Assembly: GCA_905202605.1 (NCBI GenBank)
Contig: CAJKSU010000166.1
Coordinates: forward strand, 1 to 6,425
DNA length: 6,425 nt
From: an uncultured Eubacteriales bacterium
GTDB lineage: Bacteria > Bacillota > Clostridia > Oscillospirales > Oscillospiraceae
Direction: 5' to 3'
The notes beneath the pieces are model-generated. The model did no database searches and was not told the origin of the DNA. It worked only from the letters and a program-made list of their open reading frames with translations. This document shows, piece after piece, positions 5,757 to 6,425 of the stretch. Each line of letters starts with the position of its first letter. The stretch's first letter is position 1. The translations under genes were made by a program, and so were the position numbers.

Positions 5757-6425
5757 TTACCCCCGTTTCAGCATCATGATCAGAAGGAACAGTACGATCA
5801 GCAGAAGCAGCACAACAATGATAATGGCCACCAGCAGAAGCAGTGTGCCGAAGACATGCCCGACCCCGGAGGATTCCTCCTCCGTTTCCTGCTGGGCATT
5901 GGCGGATACCTGAGCGCTGGGCGTGCCGGACGCTTCCGGGGCGGCGGAAACGGCGGCCTCACTTTCCACTGTGGATTCCTCCGGGGATAAAGTGGCTTCA
6001 GGGCTTTCCTCAGGCGGTGCGTTCAGCGCGGCCTGATAGGCGGTGATGGTTTCGTAGTTGGTAAAGCCCCAGTCCATCAATGCCTGTGTTTGGGGAAAGC
6101 TGCCCACCTGCTCGACGCCGTTTTCATCATAAGTCTTTTGCGCACCGAACACCACGGAAAGCAGCGTCCTCCCGTCCTTGGTGCAGGCGGCCACCAGACA
6201 GCAGCCGGCCGGAGTGGTAAAGCCGGTTTTAATCCCGATGGTTCCCTCATAGGCATAGCCGGGATTGGCGGAGCCGGGGAGCATGTAGTTGGTGGTGGAA
6301 AGGGTGCGTTCGCCGGAAAGATTGGTGGCGGGAATCGTGACCTGCGCAGTGCTGCAAATGCTCCGGAAGGTGTCGGATTCCATGGCGGCAGCGGCGATTT
6401 TCGCCATATCCGCGGCGGTGGTATA
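5757..6425 (-). CDS. D-Ala-D-Ala carboxypeptidase (peptidase S11), C-terminal part with membrane anchor
   Basis: The C-terminal 222 residues of a low-molecular-weight penicillin-binding protein, which trims the terminal D-alanine from peptidoglycan stem peptides outside the membrane. The frame stays open to the window edge, so the signal peptide and the SxxK and SxN motifs lie outside. Visible residues begin YTTAADMAKIA, as expected after the SxN region; the third catalytic motif KTG (visible residues 66-68, bases 6222-6230) sits in GIKTGFTTPAGCCLVAA. The catalytic domain ends near DWGFTNYETI. Then comes an acidic, Ser/Ala/Pro/Glu-rich linker (about 135-187) and a very hydrophobic segment (about 190-218) closed by KRG, a C-terminal membrane anchor. 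The PBP5_C beta domain usual after this domain in E. coli PBP5-type enzymes is missing. It probably forms an operon with the glycosylase gene. The internal ATG at 6407 is not the true start, because the domain clearly extends upstream. Confidence 0.93.
   Translation of the reverse strand, partial: YTTAADMAKIAAAAMESDTFRSICSTAQVTIPATNLSGERTLSTTNYMLPGSANPGYAYEGTIGIKTGFTTPAGCCLVAACTKDGRTLLSVVFGAQKTYDENGVEQVGSFPQTQALMDWGFTNYETITAYQAALNAPPEESPEATLSPEESTVESEAAVSAAPEASGTPSAQVSANAQQETEEESSGVGHVFGTLLLLVAIIIVVLLLLIVLFLLIMMLKRG

Noticed and set aside
6405..6407. ATG at 6407 as the start of the carboxypeptidase
   Set aside because: The frame continues to the window edge with YTTAAD, a conserved piece of the S11 domain, so the true start is outside the window.
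1..6425. Mobile element, CRISPR array, defence or toxin-antitoxin system, tRNA or riboswitch
   Set aside because: All long stretches are accounted for by housekeeping-type genes, the gaps are at most 60 bases, and I saw no direct repeats, transposase motifs or RNA-gene signatures.

Overview
The window looks like core chromosome of a moderately high-GC Bacillota bacterium. The best guess is a gut clostridium of the Oscillospiraceae/Ruminococcaceae type. This rests on the divergent topoisomerase subunits (TOPRIM motif EGDSALGS instead of EGDSAGGS), a YitT-family membrane protein, strong purine-rich ribosome binding sites, a TTG start, and a family-4 uracil-DNA glycosylase next to a D-Ala-D-Ala carboxypeptidase. 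The taxon is inferred from gene content and style; no rRNA or other marker is present.

Plus strand, 1-5116: four closely spaced genes that read as one transcription unit. First is the C-terminal part of an ATP-hydrolysing type II topoisomerase subunit B (ParE-like, 5' end outside the window). It is followed 17 bases later by its partner subunit A (ParC-like, complete, no GyrA box). After a 60-base gap with two small hairpins comes a YitT-family membrane protein starting at TTG. Twelve bases later comes a lipoprotein with a transglutaminase-like domain whose catalytic Cys and His appear to be replaced.

Minus strand, 6425-5171: a two-gene unit converging on the first. It holds the C-terminal part of a D-Ala-D-Ala carboxypeptidase (peptidase S11, 5' end outside the window) with a low-complexity linker and a C-terminal membrane anchor. 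Four bases later comes a family-4 Fe-S uracil-DNA glycosylase. The two units meet at a strong hairpin (5128-5167) whose T-tract favours termination of the minus-strand unit.

The two topoisomerase subunits form one enzyme (DNA decatenation or relaxation). The other genes have no evident shared pathway: envelope functions (YitT protein, lipoprotein, carboxypeptidase) and DNA functions (topoisomerase, glycosylase) are mixed. I see no mobile element, CRISPR array, tRNA, rRNA, phage gene or defence system. The least ordinary item is the apparently inactive transglutaminase-like lipoprotein. No non-coding stretch exceeds 60 bases.
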